From NCBI GenBank assembly GCA_963728445.1, contig CAVSJO010000006.1, positions 1,922,001 to 1,986,000 of the forward strand: DNA of 64,000 nt, written 5' to 3'. The notes under the pieces were generated by a model. It saw only the letters and a program-made list of their open reading frames with translations, made no database searches and was not told where the DNA came from. How positions within the stretch are numbered: position 1 is the first letter of the stretch; every line of letters begins with the position of its first letter. The position numbers and the translations under genes were made by a program. This DNA is from CAVSJO01 sp963728445 (GTDB lineage Bacteria; Gemmatimonadota; Gemmatimonadetes; Longimicrobiales; RSA9). Shown here one piece after another: positions 50,708 through 58,472 of the stretch.

Positions 50708-51634
50708 ATGGACGCGCCAGCCCCGTTCCGGCATCTCCTCGTTCCCCTGGACGGCTCCGGCTTCGCCGAGGCCGCCCTTCCGCTGGCGATGCGCATCGCC
50801 CGCCACGACGGGGCGAGCCTCGAGCTGGCGCTCGTCCACGAGGACGATGAGCCGGTCCTGGTCGCCGCGGGGCACGCGGCGCGCGACCGGCGGGACCGGG
50901 CGCTGGAGCTCGCCTACCTCGAGGAGACGGCCCGGGAGATCGGCTACGGCGGGTCCGGTGCGCCGTCCACCGGGATCCTCGAAGGCGACGTCCCCGAGGC
51001 CCTCGAGCAGGAGGCGCGGGAGCGGGACGTGGACCTGATCGTGATCTCGACGCACGGGCGCGGCGGCCTCGATCGGGCGTGGCTCGGAAGCGTGGCGGAC
51101 CGCGTCGTCCGTGGTGCAGGCGTACCGGTCCTCCTCGTACGACCCGGCGACGGGGCGCCGCCCCGCAGCGACGTCGGCAACGTCCTCCTTCCCCTCGACG
51201 GATCGAAAGCCTCCGAGCGCATACTCCCCGACGCCCTCCGCTTCGCCCGCGCCATGGATGCGTCCGTGACGCTGCTTCGGGTCGTGGAGCCCGTCGTTAT
51301 CGTGGGGGCCCCCCGGGTCGCCCACGCGGTCCACTTCGACCGGGCGGCGCAGCAGCGCGGGCTGGATGAAGCGGAGAGCTACCTGCTCGGCGTGCGGCGG
51401 GAGATCGAGGGGGCCGGCGCCCGCGTACGGGCCACGGAGGTGGCCGTGGACCCGATGCCCGCGACCGCGGTGCTGCGGCACGTCGCCTCCCGCCCGAACG
51501 CCGCCGTCGCACTGGTCACCCGCGGACGCTCGGGCATCGCTCGCGCCGTCATCGGCAGCGTGGCCGACAAGATCCTGCGCGGCGCGACGGTGCCGGTCCT
51601 TGCCTTCCGGCCGACCTCGGCGGACCGGCACTGA
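50708..51634 (+). CDS. Tandem universal stress protein
   Basis: A 308-residue cytoplasmic protein with two UspA domains (about residues 5-145 and 155-305). Domain 1 starts HLLVPLDGSGFAEAALPLA and ends in STHGRGGLDRAWLGSVADRVV; domain 2 starts NVLLPLDGSKASERILPDAL and ends in VTRGRSGIARAVIGSVADKIL. The G-x2-G-x9-G-S/T ATP-binding pattern is present in both. A GGAGGA ribosome site lies 4 bases before the ATG. It is convergent with the baeRF gene, only 16 bases away. Confidence 0.95.
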   Translation: MDAPAPFRHLLVPLDGSGFAEAALPLAMRIARHDGASLELALVHEDDEPVLVAAGHAARDRRDRALELAYLEETAREIGYGGSGAPSTGILEGDVPEALEQEARERDVDLIVISTHGRGGLDRAWLGSVADRVVRGAGVPVLLVRPGDGAPPRSDVGNVLLPLDGSKASERILPDALRFARAMDASVTLLRVVEPVVIVGAPRVAHAVHFDRAAQQRGLDEAESYLLGVRREIEGAGARVRATEVAVDPMPATAVLRHVASRPNAAVALVTRGRSGIARAVIGSVADKILRGATVPVLAFRPTSADRH

Positions 51635-51650
51635 GGGGGACCCGGCGCAC

Positions 51651-52787
51651 TCAGGCCATGGCGTGGGCTGCCATGGGGAAGCGCAGCTCGGCCCCGACGC
51701 CGCCCAGCTCCGTCAGTCGCTGGGCCGCCGCACCCCGCACCTCCTCCACCCGCCCGCCTTCCGCGACGACCCGGCCGATGAGCCGGTCCACCAGGTCCTC
51801 CAGCGGACGCATCGTCCCACCGCAGCGCTGGCAGCCCGCCGGCGAGTCGGACCGCAGCGAGCCACACGACAGGCATTCCGCTCCGGGTGTGACGAACCCC
51901 TCCGCCACCACGAGCAGGAGCACGTGCCCTGCGTCTGCGGCGCTCGCGACCTCCGAGGCGCCCAGTGCGCCGAGGCCCTGCCCGCGCCGCTCCACGAGCT
52001 CGGCCATCAATGCGAGCTCCGACGCACGCTCGATGCGCAGCTCCTCTCGCGCCGCCGCCTCCGCAACCTCCGTGATCGAGGCGTCCACGGCGACCCCTAG
52101 GTCCGCGTGCACGCGCTCCCGCAGCCGTTTCGGCAGCAGCCGCCGAAGCTCGGAGACCGCCTCCTGCGGCCCACCGACGACGATACGGTCCACCGAATCC
52201 AGGGCCGTCAGGCGCGCCAGCGTGTCCGCCACCCGCTTCGCGTGCCAGTGCACGTGCATCGCCAGGTGCTTGCGGCGCTCGTCGGGCTCCGTGTAGTCGT
52301 CCAGGTGGTCCGCTACCATGTCCGAAAGCGTCGCCACCTCTTCCGTCTGCCCGAGGAAGCGGCGGAAGAAGCGCGCCGTACGCCGGTCCAGCAGCAGCAC
52401 GATGCTCCGCTCGTGCTCGTCCAGCGCCGCGAGCAGTGGACGTAGATACAGGTCCGGCGCCCAGCGGGCCACCGGCTCCACCAGGTCCGGCAGCGCCACC
52501 GCGTCCGCGTAGTCGTGCCGCGTGCACGCGAACAGTCCCAGCGCCCACCGGGATTGTGGCAGCGTGCGGAGAAGGCGCTCCAGCGCCTCCGCGTCCGCGT
52601 CGAATCCCCGCCGCTCCGCCGACGTCGGCAGCCCCTCCCGCAGCGGTCGCAGCAGCGCCTTCAGCGCCGCCTCCGGGTCGTGCCCGGCCGCGGCGCCCGG
52701 GTCCATGCGCAGGTACACGGTCAGTACGTGGGCGCCGCCCGGATCGAAGGAGAGTAGCCGGTCGAGTGTCTGTTCGATGGGCAGCAT
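51651..52787 (-). CDS. Release-factor-like protein (baeRF type) with C-terminal zinc ribbon
   Basis: A 378-residue protein. The middle domain has the shape of archaeo-eukaryotic release factor eRF1 domain 2 (HWHAKRVADTLARL, then VDRIVVGGPQEAVSELRRLLP). The third domain carries a zinc ribbon with C305, C308, C319 and C322 (CLSCG and CQRCGG). The GGQ motif that drives peptide release is not present at its expected place, so this belongs with the bacterial baeRF proteins thought to rescue or regulate ribosomes. A GGGAGGG in front of two adjacent ATGs (52790 and 52787) fixes the start to within one codon; the longer frame starts inside a terminator hairpin and is rejected. Confidence 0.75.
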   Translation of the reverse strand: MLPIEQTLDRLLSFDPGGAHVLTVYLRMDPGAAAGHDPEAALKALLRPLREGLPTSAERRGFDADAEALERLLRTLPQSRWALGLFACTRHDYADAVALPDLVEPVARWAPDLYLRPLLAALDEHERSIVLLLDRRTARFFRRFLGQTEEVATLSDMVADHLDDYTEPDERRKHLAMHVHWHAKRVADTLARLTALDSVDRIVVGGPQEAVSELRRLLPKRLRERVHADLGVAVDASITEVAEAAAREELRIERASELALMAELVERRGQGLGALGASEVASAADAGHVLLLVVAEGFVTPGAECLSCGSLRSDSPAGCQRCGGTMRPLEDLVDRLIGRVVAEGGRVEEVRGAAAQRLTELGGVGAELRFPMAAHAMA

Positions 52788-52829
52788 CATCCCTCCCTGC
52801 GCCGGGGCGCCGGGATCGATGGGGAGTAT

Positions 52830-52860
52830 CCGTCCCGGCACCAGGAATGTGCCGGGACGG
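52830..52860 (-). terminator. Terminator of the arsR-sdpI-hydrolase operon
   Basis: A perfect 12-bp stem (CCGTCCCGGCAC with GTGCCGGGACGG) and a 7-base loop lie 46 bases past the hydrolase stop on the minus strand and before the baeRF start. No T run follows. It probably ends the upstream operon. Confidence 0.65.
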
Positions 52861-52906
52861 ACCCCGCCGGGGTGTAGGGATATGCTTGATGCTGAGTCGG
52901 GTCCGC

Positions 52907-54535
52907 CTAGCGCTTCAGGCGCTTCGCCAGCCAGTCGGCCAGCGTGCCGAGGACGGACGCGGATACCGACCGGTCACTGAGCTCGGCGTACCCCGCCGGG
53001 TTTCCCACCGAGTCCGGCACGAACAGATGATTGAGGCCGGGAAAGACACGCTCCGTCACGTCGCCGTTGCCAGCGGATTCGAACGCCTTCGCCAGCTCGT
53101 CCGCCTGCGCCGGCAGCACCTGCCAGTCGTTTCCGCCCTGGAGGATCAGCACGGGCACCTTGACGCGCTTCGCCGTCGCCACGGGATCGTAGGTCAGGAA
53201 GTGTCGAACCCAGACACTCGTCTGGGCGAGGGAGTCGATCGTCGCGCCGATCCTGCCGACCGCCGAGTCCCGCTGTGATGCCGGCATCGCGCTGTCTGCG
53301 TCGATGGACTGCCGGATCTGGTAGCGCAGGATCTCCCGTCCCGTCCGGGATGGTCCCGCCAGCAGCACGATGCCCGCCAGCTTCGGGTCGCTTGCCGCCA
53401 CCAGCGGCGCGATCTCCCCGCCTTCGCTGTGCCCCAGGAGCGCCACCCGGGCACCGTCGATCTCCGGCTGCTCCCGCAGCCACGCCACCGCCGCTGCAGC
53501 GTCCTGCGCGAAGTCCGCCGTCGTCGCGGCCTGGAAATCCCCCGTCGAGCCGCCGAACCCCCGGTCGTCGTAGCGCAGCACCGCAATCCCGCGGCGGCCC
53601 AGCGTGTCCGCCACCTGCCGGAACGGCGCGTACCCCGGCACGATGGACAGCCGCTCGTCCCGCTCCTCCGGCCCCGAGCCGGTGATCGTCACGACCGCTG
53701 GCACCGGCCCGCGGGCGTTCTTCGGCATCGTCAGCGTTCCCGCCAGCGTGATGCCGCCCGGACCCGGGAAGTGCACCTCCCGCGCCTCGTACGGCGCCCC
53801 GGCCGGAGGCGAGTAGTCCGGCGGCGGCGGCGCTGCGCCCGTGGCCGTCGCGACCCGCTCCAGGCGCAGGCCCTGCGCGGGGACCGTACCCCCGCGGATG
53901 TGGCCCGCCGCGTCCAGCGCGAGCCGGATCTCCACTCCGCCGAACCCCACCACCGCCGAATCGCCGCTCAGCGTCACGTGCGCCGGGACCACCCGCAGCC
54001 CGGCCAGCGACAGCATCGGCACCTCACTCGTGCCTGCCGCCTTCGCCCGCGCCACCACACGGTCCAGGAGCACGAAGTCCAGGTTCAGGAAGGGAACCGT
54101 CCCTGCGGGGGTCGACGGGCTCATGTGCTGCGCCGCCGCTCCGCTCCCGATCACGACGGCGACCGAGTCGCCGGCGAAGCTCAGCTCCACGTGCTGCATC
54201 GGGTCCGAATCCTCCGGCGACGACGCCGGCCGCACGTCTACGGTCATCCGCTCGACGAGCCCGGCGTCCGCCAGCTCCGCCGTCAGCGTCTGACGCATGC
54301 CCTGCACACGGTCCACGATCTCCGCCCACACGTCGTCCCCGTCTCGCCGGAACCGCTCCACGGAGACCGTGTCGCTGCCCCGGGCCAGCACGTACGCACC
54401 CGTGTCCGGCGACGCCTGCTGCGCCGCACCCGGCGCCGCTCCCGCCGCCAGCAGCACCAGCGTCAGGGCCGTCCCGCACAACCCTGTTCGTCTGCGTCCC
54501 GGTTCCACGGCACGCGTCTGCCCGTCTTGCTTCAT
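52907..54535 (-). CDS. Exported alpha/beta hydrolase
   Basis: A 542-residue secreted serine hydrolase. A signal peptide covers about residues 1-38 (ending near GAAQQ). About 220 residues without a recognised family precede the hydrolase core. There S370 lies in GHSEGGE, with D470 in ILQGGNDW and H503 in GLNHLF, a full triad; TGSGPEERDE supplies the oxyanion region. The family includes peptidases and esterases. The ATG overlaps the sdpI stop (ATGA), so it belongs to the operon controlled from 55.5 kb. Confidence 0.88.
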   Translation of the reverse strand: MKQDGQTRAVEPGRRRTGLCGTALTLVLLAAGAAPGAAQQASPDTGAYVLARGSDTVSVERFRRDGDDVWAEIVDRVQGMRQTLTAELADAGLVERMTVDVRPASSPEDSDPMQHVELSFAGDSVAVVIGSGAAAQHMSPSTPAGTVPFLNLDFVLLDRVVARAKAAGTSEVPMLSLAGLRVVPAHVTLSGDSAVVGFGGVEIRLALDAAGHIRGGTVPAQGLRLERVATATGAAPPPPDYSPPAGAPYEAREVHFPGPGGITLAGTLTMPKNARGPVPAVVTITGSGPEERDERLSIVPGYAPFRQVADTLGRRGIAVLRYDDRGFGGSTGDFQAATTADFAQDAAAAVAWLREQPEIDGARVALLGHSEGGEIAPLVAASDPKLAGIVLLAGPSRTGREILRYQIRQSIDADSAMPASQRDSAVGRIGATIDSLAQTSVWVRHFLTYDPVATAKRVKVPVLILQGGNDWQVLPAQADELAKAFESAGNGDVTERVFPGLNHLFVPDSVGNPAGYAELSDRSVSASVLGTLADWLAKRLKR

Positions 54536-55203
54536 TCGCTTCGCCCCTTGATCGAGTGATCGCTTTCCGCTCGCTGCTCGCGACGCCATGCCACATACGA
54601 GTACGCCACAGGCACCGCCCCACCCACCATCAGCGCTCCGATCGCAACCCAGAACCCCGCAGGCGGGGGCACGAGCACCGCCGCGATCGACACGAGTCCC
54701 GCCGCCACGAATGCCCGCCCGCCCACCCGGTGCGTGGCACGCCACACGCTCTCGCTCTCCAGCGTCCACGGCGTTCGAATCCCCATCCACCAGTTCGAGC
54801 GTATACGCGGCAGGAAGTTGCCCACCACTACGAACATCAGGCCCATCAGCACCGGCCACACCCGACCCATGTCGATCGGCCACCCCAGCGCCGCTCCGAG
54901 CGCCATCACGTGAATCAGGACCAGCAGAGACGTGATGATGTTCGCGAGCAGCCAGAACGTCGCGTCGAACCGCTCGTAGTTCTCCCGCCGCGGATCGATC
55001 CGGCGCAGCCCCGCCAGCAGCAGCCATACGAGCCCCGCGATCACCGGCAGCGCGAACACCGCCGGACCCTTCGCGACCCATCCGTCGACCTGCCCGTTGA
55101 TGTTCCAGTGCGACGGCATCCTCTGCGGCAGCGACGGCCACACCGCCACCGTGAACGCCAGCGCCGCCACCACGAGCAGCGGACCCGTCCACCGGCGGCT
55201 CAC
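54532..55203 (-). CDS. SdpI-family membrane protein
   Basis: A 223-residue inner-membrane protein with six hydrophobic helices. The N-terminal DUF1648 part has MPSHWNINGQVDGW, and the SdpI part ends in NWWMGIRTPWTLESESVW. In Bacillus, SdpI gives immunity to the SdpC toxin and sequesters the ArsR-like SdpR; here it is directly after an ArsR-type regulator, the same order logic. The GTG start overlaps the arsR stop (GTGA) with GGGGAGGGG ahead. No toxin gene is nearby. Confidence 0.9.
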   Translation of the reverse strand: MSRRWTGPLLVVAALAFTVAVWPSLPQRMPSHWNINGQVDGWVAKGPAVFALPVIAGLVWLLLAGLRRIDPRRENYERFDATFWLLANIITSLLVLIHVMALGAALGWPIDMGRVWPVLMGLMFVVVGNFLPRIRSNWWMGIRTPWTLESESVWRATHRVGGRAFVAAGLVSIAAVLVPPPAGFWVAIGALMVGGAVPVAYSYVAWRREQRAESDHSIKGRSE

Positions 55204-55475
55204 GTGCCCCTCCCCGTTCCCAGCATGCCCAGAAGCTCCTCCACGAAATCCTGGAAGACCGTGCTGTTCAGCGAGTACACCACGTTGCGCCCGTCCCGCT
55301 CCGCCTGCACCAGCCCCGCCTCCCGAAGGATCGACAGGTGGTGCGAAACCGACGCGGCCGTGATCGGGAACTCCGCCGCGATCTCTCCCGCCTGAAGGTC
55401 GCCCTCCCGCAGCAGCTTCAGGATCTCCCGCCGCGTCGGGTCTCCCAGCGCCCGGATCGTCTCGTTCAGCCCCAT
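55200..55475 (-). CDS. ArsR-family transcriptional repressor (SdpR-like)
   Basis: A 91-residue winged helix-turn-helix dimer. ALGDPTRREILKLLREGDLQAGEIA and the recognition helix ITAASVSHHLSILREAGLV are typical, followed by the wing ERDGRNVVYSLN. No metal-binding ELCVCDL-type motif is present, so it is not a metal sensor of the classical kind. It heads the operon with sdpI and a hydrolase. A palindrome next to its own promoter suggests autoregulation. Confidence 0.93.
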   Translation of the reverse strand: MGLNETIRALGDPTRREILKLLREGDLQAGEIAAEFPITAASVSHHLSILREAGLVQAERDGRNVVYSLNSTVFQDFVEELLGMLGTGRGT

Positions 55476-55494
55476 CGCCGGCCGCGTCGCTTTG

Positions 55495-55513
55495 ATGTCT
55501 GTCTATTAGACAT
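55495..55513. promoter_or_regulatory. Probable ArsR operator
   Basis: ATGTCT and AGACAT flank a 7-base centre, and inside lies the nested 13-base palindrome TGTCTATTAGACA (55500-55512). It covers the predicted transcription start (about 55514) and the first bases of the leader, so a bound dimer would block the promoter. Confidence 0.65.
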
Positions 55514-55520
55514 GCATCGA

Positions 55521-55548
55521 AATATACCCGGGCCGGGCCGGGCGTCAA
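55521..55548 (-). promoter_or_regulatory. Promoter of the arsR-sdpI-hydrolase operon
   Basis: On the minus strand TTGACG (55548-55543), a 16-base spacer and TATATT (55526-55521) give the best -10 in the window. The AT-rich -10 stands out against the GC-rich surroundings. The start near 55514 leaves a leader of about 39 bases. Confidence 0.7.
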
Positions 55549-55667
55549 GGGGCAGTGAACGGGGCGTTGCGGGGGGTGGCGGGGCGCGCGGGGGCGGAAC
55601 AATCGGCGGGCGGCGGGGGATTGGGAGAGGATCGGAACAGGCGGATCACGGGGGACCGGGAGGGCCA

Positions 55668-57044
55668 ATGGAGTCGGACGTTCTGTCGCGGAATGCGGGC
55701 GCGGAGGGCGCGGTGCGCGGTGCGGGAGCAGGGCGGCGTCGGAGCGGGGAGACGGCGGCCGATCCTGCGGCAGCAGGGGCGCGGCAGCCGGACGTGGTGG
55801 AGGCCGACCCCGTCGTCCGTTATCGGAGCGTGCGGTCATTCACCGAGCACCTGTGCGAGCCGCTGGAGACGGAGGACTACGTCGTCCAGACGGTGGAGAG
55901 CGTGAGTCCGACCAAGTGGCACCTCGCCCACGTCAGCTGGTTCTTCGAGACGTTCCTGCTGCGTCCGCACCTCGCCGGGTATGAGCCGTTCGACCCGGCC
56001 TACGCGTACCTGTTCAACTCGTACTACGTGCAGGCCGGGGAGCGGCACTGCAGGGACCGCCGCGGCTACATCTCGCGTCCGACGGTGGCCGAAGTGTTCG
56101 CGTACCGCGCGCACGTGGACGAGCACATGGCGCGGCTGCTGTCCGCATCGCCGACGGAAGAGCTCCTCGCACTCCTGGACGTGGGCCTGAATCACGAGCA
56201 GCAGCACCAGGAGCTGATGCTCATGGACATCAAGCACGTGTTCTCCGTGAATCCGCTGCGCCCCGCGTACCGGGCCCCGCTCCCGGTGCAGGGCAGGGGC
56301 GCGGCGCCTCTCGGCTGGGTCGGCGTGGAGGAGGGGGTCTACGGGATCGGCCACGACGGAGCCGGCTTCGCGTACGACAACGAGGGGCCGCGGCACCGCG
56401 TCTTCCTCGAGCCCTTCGAGATCGCGAACCGCCTCGTCACGAACGGAGAGTACCTGGAGTTCATGGCGGACGGAGGCTATGCGCGACCGGAGCTGTGGCT
56501 CTCGGAAGGGTGGTCCGCGGTCCAGGAGCGGGAATGGACGGAGCCGTTCTACTGGGAGCCCCGGGACGGGGGTTGGATCTGCTTCACGCTCGCGGGGACG
56601 CGGGAGGTCGATCCCGCCGAGCCCGTGGTGCACCTGAGCTACTTCGAGGCCGACGCGTTTGCCCGCTGGGCAGGGGCGCGGCTGCCGACGGAGCAGGAGT
56701 GGGAGGTCGCCGCGACGGGCGAACCGGTGACGGGCAACTTCGTGGAGACCGGTCGGCTCCATCCGGCGCCCCTGGAATCTGCGCCGGGGGAGGGACGTCT
56801 GGGCCAGCTCTATGGGGACGTCTGGCAGTGGACGCGTAGCCAGTACTCGCCGTACCCGGGCTACCGTCCGGACCCGGGCGCGCTGGGCGAGTACAACGGC
56901 AAGTTCATGGCGAACCAGTTCGTCCTGCGCGGCGCCGCGTGCGTCACGTCGGCGAGTCACGCCCGCCGCACGTACCGCAACTTCTTCCACGCCGACGAGA
57001 CGTGGATGTTCAGCGGCGTGAGGCTGGCGCGCGACGTCGGTTGA
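55668..57044 (+). CDS. egtB: Ergothioneine biosynthesis sulphoxide synthase EgtB
   Basis: A 458-residue non-haem iron enzyme that joins a thiol to hercynine. The DinB-like N-terminal domain holds the iron ligands: H85 or H89 in KWHLAHVSWFF and H176 and H180 in HEQQHQE. The FGE-sulphatase-like domain follows (YGIGHDGAGFAYDNEGPRH, RLPTEQEWEVAA, GDVWQWTRS, NFFHADETWMFSGVRLA). About 45 Gly/Ala/Arg-rich residues precede the family core. GGGAGGG 4 bases before the ATG supports the start. egtD, which makes hercynine, is not in the window. Confidence 0.92.
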   Translation: MESDVLSRNAGAEGAVRGAGAGRRRSGETAADPAAAGARQPDVVEADPVVRYRSVRSFTEHLCEPLETEDYVVQTVESVSPTKWHLAHVSWFFETFLLRPHLAGYEPFDPAYAYLFNSYYVQAGERHCRDRRGYISRPTVAEVFAYRAHVDEHMARLLSASPTEELLALLDVGLNHEQQHQELMLMDIKHVFSVNPLRPAYRAPLPVQGRGAAPLGWVGVEEGVYGIGHDGAGFAYDNEGPRHRVFLEPFEIANRLVTNGEYLEFMADGGYARPELWLSEGWSAVQEREWTEPFYWEPRDGGWICFTLAGTREVDPAEPVVHLSYFEADAFARWAGARLPTEQEWEVAATGEPVTGNFVETGRLHPAPLESAPGEGRLGQLYGDVWQWTRSQYSPYPGYRPDPGALGEYNGKFMANQFVLRGAACVTSASHARRTYRNFFHADETWMFSGVRLARDVG

Positions 57045-58405
57045 GCCCGGAGACGGGCGATTCGGGCCCCGGCCCGGACCGGGATGGTCCGGGTTCAGGG
57101 CGCACGAAGGGGGAGGGTGGGTCCCTCGGTTTCTGGTCGGTCGCGTCCATCGGCATCGGTGGCATGGTCGGTGGCGGGATCTTCGCGGTTCTCGGACTCG
57201 CCGTGGAGCTGGCTCGGGGCGGTACGCCGGTCGCGTTCGTCCTCGGTGGTGTCGTGGCCCTCGCCGCGGCGTACAGCTACGCCCGGCTTGCCGTGGCCTT
57301 TCCCAGCGAAGGTGGCACCGTCGCGTTCCTCAACCGGGCGTATGGGCCGGGCCCGCTGACGGGGTCCCTCAACGTACTCCTGTGGATCAGCTACGCCGTC
57401 ATGCTGGCGCTGTACGCCCACGCGTTCGGCAGCTACGGAGCCAGCTTCTTCTCGGAATCCTCTCGCTCTCTTGCGAGCCACGCGCTGATCAGCGGCGTGG
57501 TGATCCTGCTCGCAATGCTCAACGCGGCGGGTGCCAGCCGCGTGGGGGAGGCCGAAGACGTGATCGTCGCGGTGAAGCTCGGGATCCTTCTCTTCTTCGT
57601 CGTGATCGGCTTCCCGGGCGTCGACTGGCATCGACTGTCGCCGGCGCAATGGACGGGGCCGGTCGGCCTCGTCTCCGGCGGGATGATCATCTTTCTCGCC
57701 TACGAGGGCTTCGAGCTCATCGCCAACACCGCGGCCGACGTTCGCACGCCCGGCAGGACACTGCCCCGCGCATTCTTCGCGTCCGTCGCCTTCGTGATCG
57801 TGCTCTACGTCCTCGTCTCCGGCGTCGCGGTGGGCAGCCTGGCGCCCGATCGCATCGTGGCGGCGCGGGACTATGCCCTCGCCGAGGCCGCCCGGCCCCG
57901 CCTGGGCCAGTTCGGGTTCACCCTGATCGCCGTCGCCGCGCTGCTCTCCACCGCTTCGGCGATCAACGCGACGCTGTACGGAGCGAGTCGCGTGAGCTAC
58001 GTCATTGCGAAGGACGGTGAGCTTCCCGCTAGCTTCGAGCGAAGGACCTGGGACGAGCCGCTCGAGGGCCTCGCGCTCACGGCGGTCGTGACCCTCGTCC
58101 TCGCCAACCTGGTCGATCTGTCCAGTATCTCGATGATGGGCAGCGCGGGGTTCCTGCTGATCTTCGCCGCCGTCTGCGGCGCGAGCTGGAGGTTGCGGGA
58201 CCAGGCTGGCAGCAGCCGCCTGGTCTCGGGTCTAGGGGCAGCCCTGTGCCTGATCGCCCTGGGGGCGCTGGTCTGGCACGTCGCCGCGAACACGCCCGCC
58301 CGGCTCTGGGTGCTGGGGGCCCTGCTCGGCCTTTCCGTCGCCGTCGAGGTCACCTATCGGACGGTGACGGGGCGCACGATCCGCGTACGTCGCTCCCGCG
58401 GTTGA
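57041..58405 (+). CDS. APC-family amino-acid permease
   Basis: A 454-residue inner-membrane transporter with about twelve hydrophobic helices. SVASIGIGGMVGGGIFAVLG after the N-terminal tail is the substrate-binding helix 1 signature, and FLAYEGFELIANTAADV is helix 6. The start is a TTG overlapping the egtB stop (TTGA); no ATG or GTG lies before the first helix, so it is preferred. Coupling to egtB could mean transport of ergothioneine, histidine or hercynine, but this is inference. Confidence 0.85.
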   Translation: MSPETGDSGPGPDRDGPGSGRTKGEGGSLGFWSVASIGIGGMVGGGIFAVLGLAVELARGGTPVAFVLGGVVALAAAYSYARLAVAFPSEGGTVAFLNRAYGPGPLTGSLNVLLWISYAVMLALYAHAFGSYGASFFSESSRSLASHALISGVVILLAMLNAAGASRVGEAEDVIVAVKLGILLFFVVIGFPGVDWHRLSPAQWTGPVGLVSGGMIIFLAYEGFELIANTAADVRTPGRTLPRAFFASVAFVIVLYVLVSGVAVGSLAPDRIVAARDYALAEAARPRLGQFGFTLIAVAALLSTASAINATLYGASRVSYVIAKDGELPASFERRTWDEPLEGLALTAVVTLVLANLVDLSSISMMGSAGFLLIFAAVCGASWRLRDQAGSSRLVSGLGAALCLIALGALVWHVAANTPARLWVLGALLGLSVAVEVTYRTVTGRTIRVRRSRG

Positions 58406-58472
58406 CGGCGCCGCGGGTCTCCGCGTACTCGTTAGCGACCGCTCCCATTCCGATCCTCCCGCGGACGCGAAG

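Noticed and set aside
52788..52841. Longer N-terminus for the release-factor-like protein beginning near 52841
   Set aside because: It would start inside a perfect 12-bp terminator hairpin; the GGGAGGG-ATGATG at 52787-52790 is a better start.
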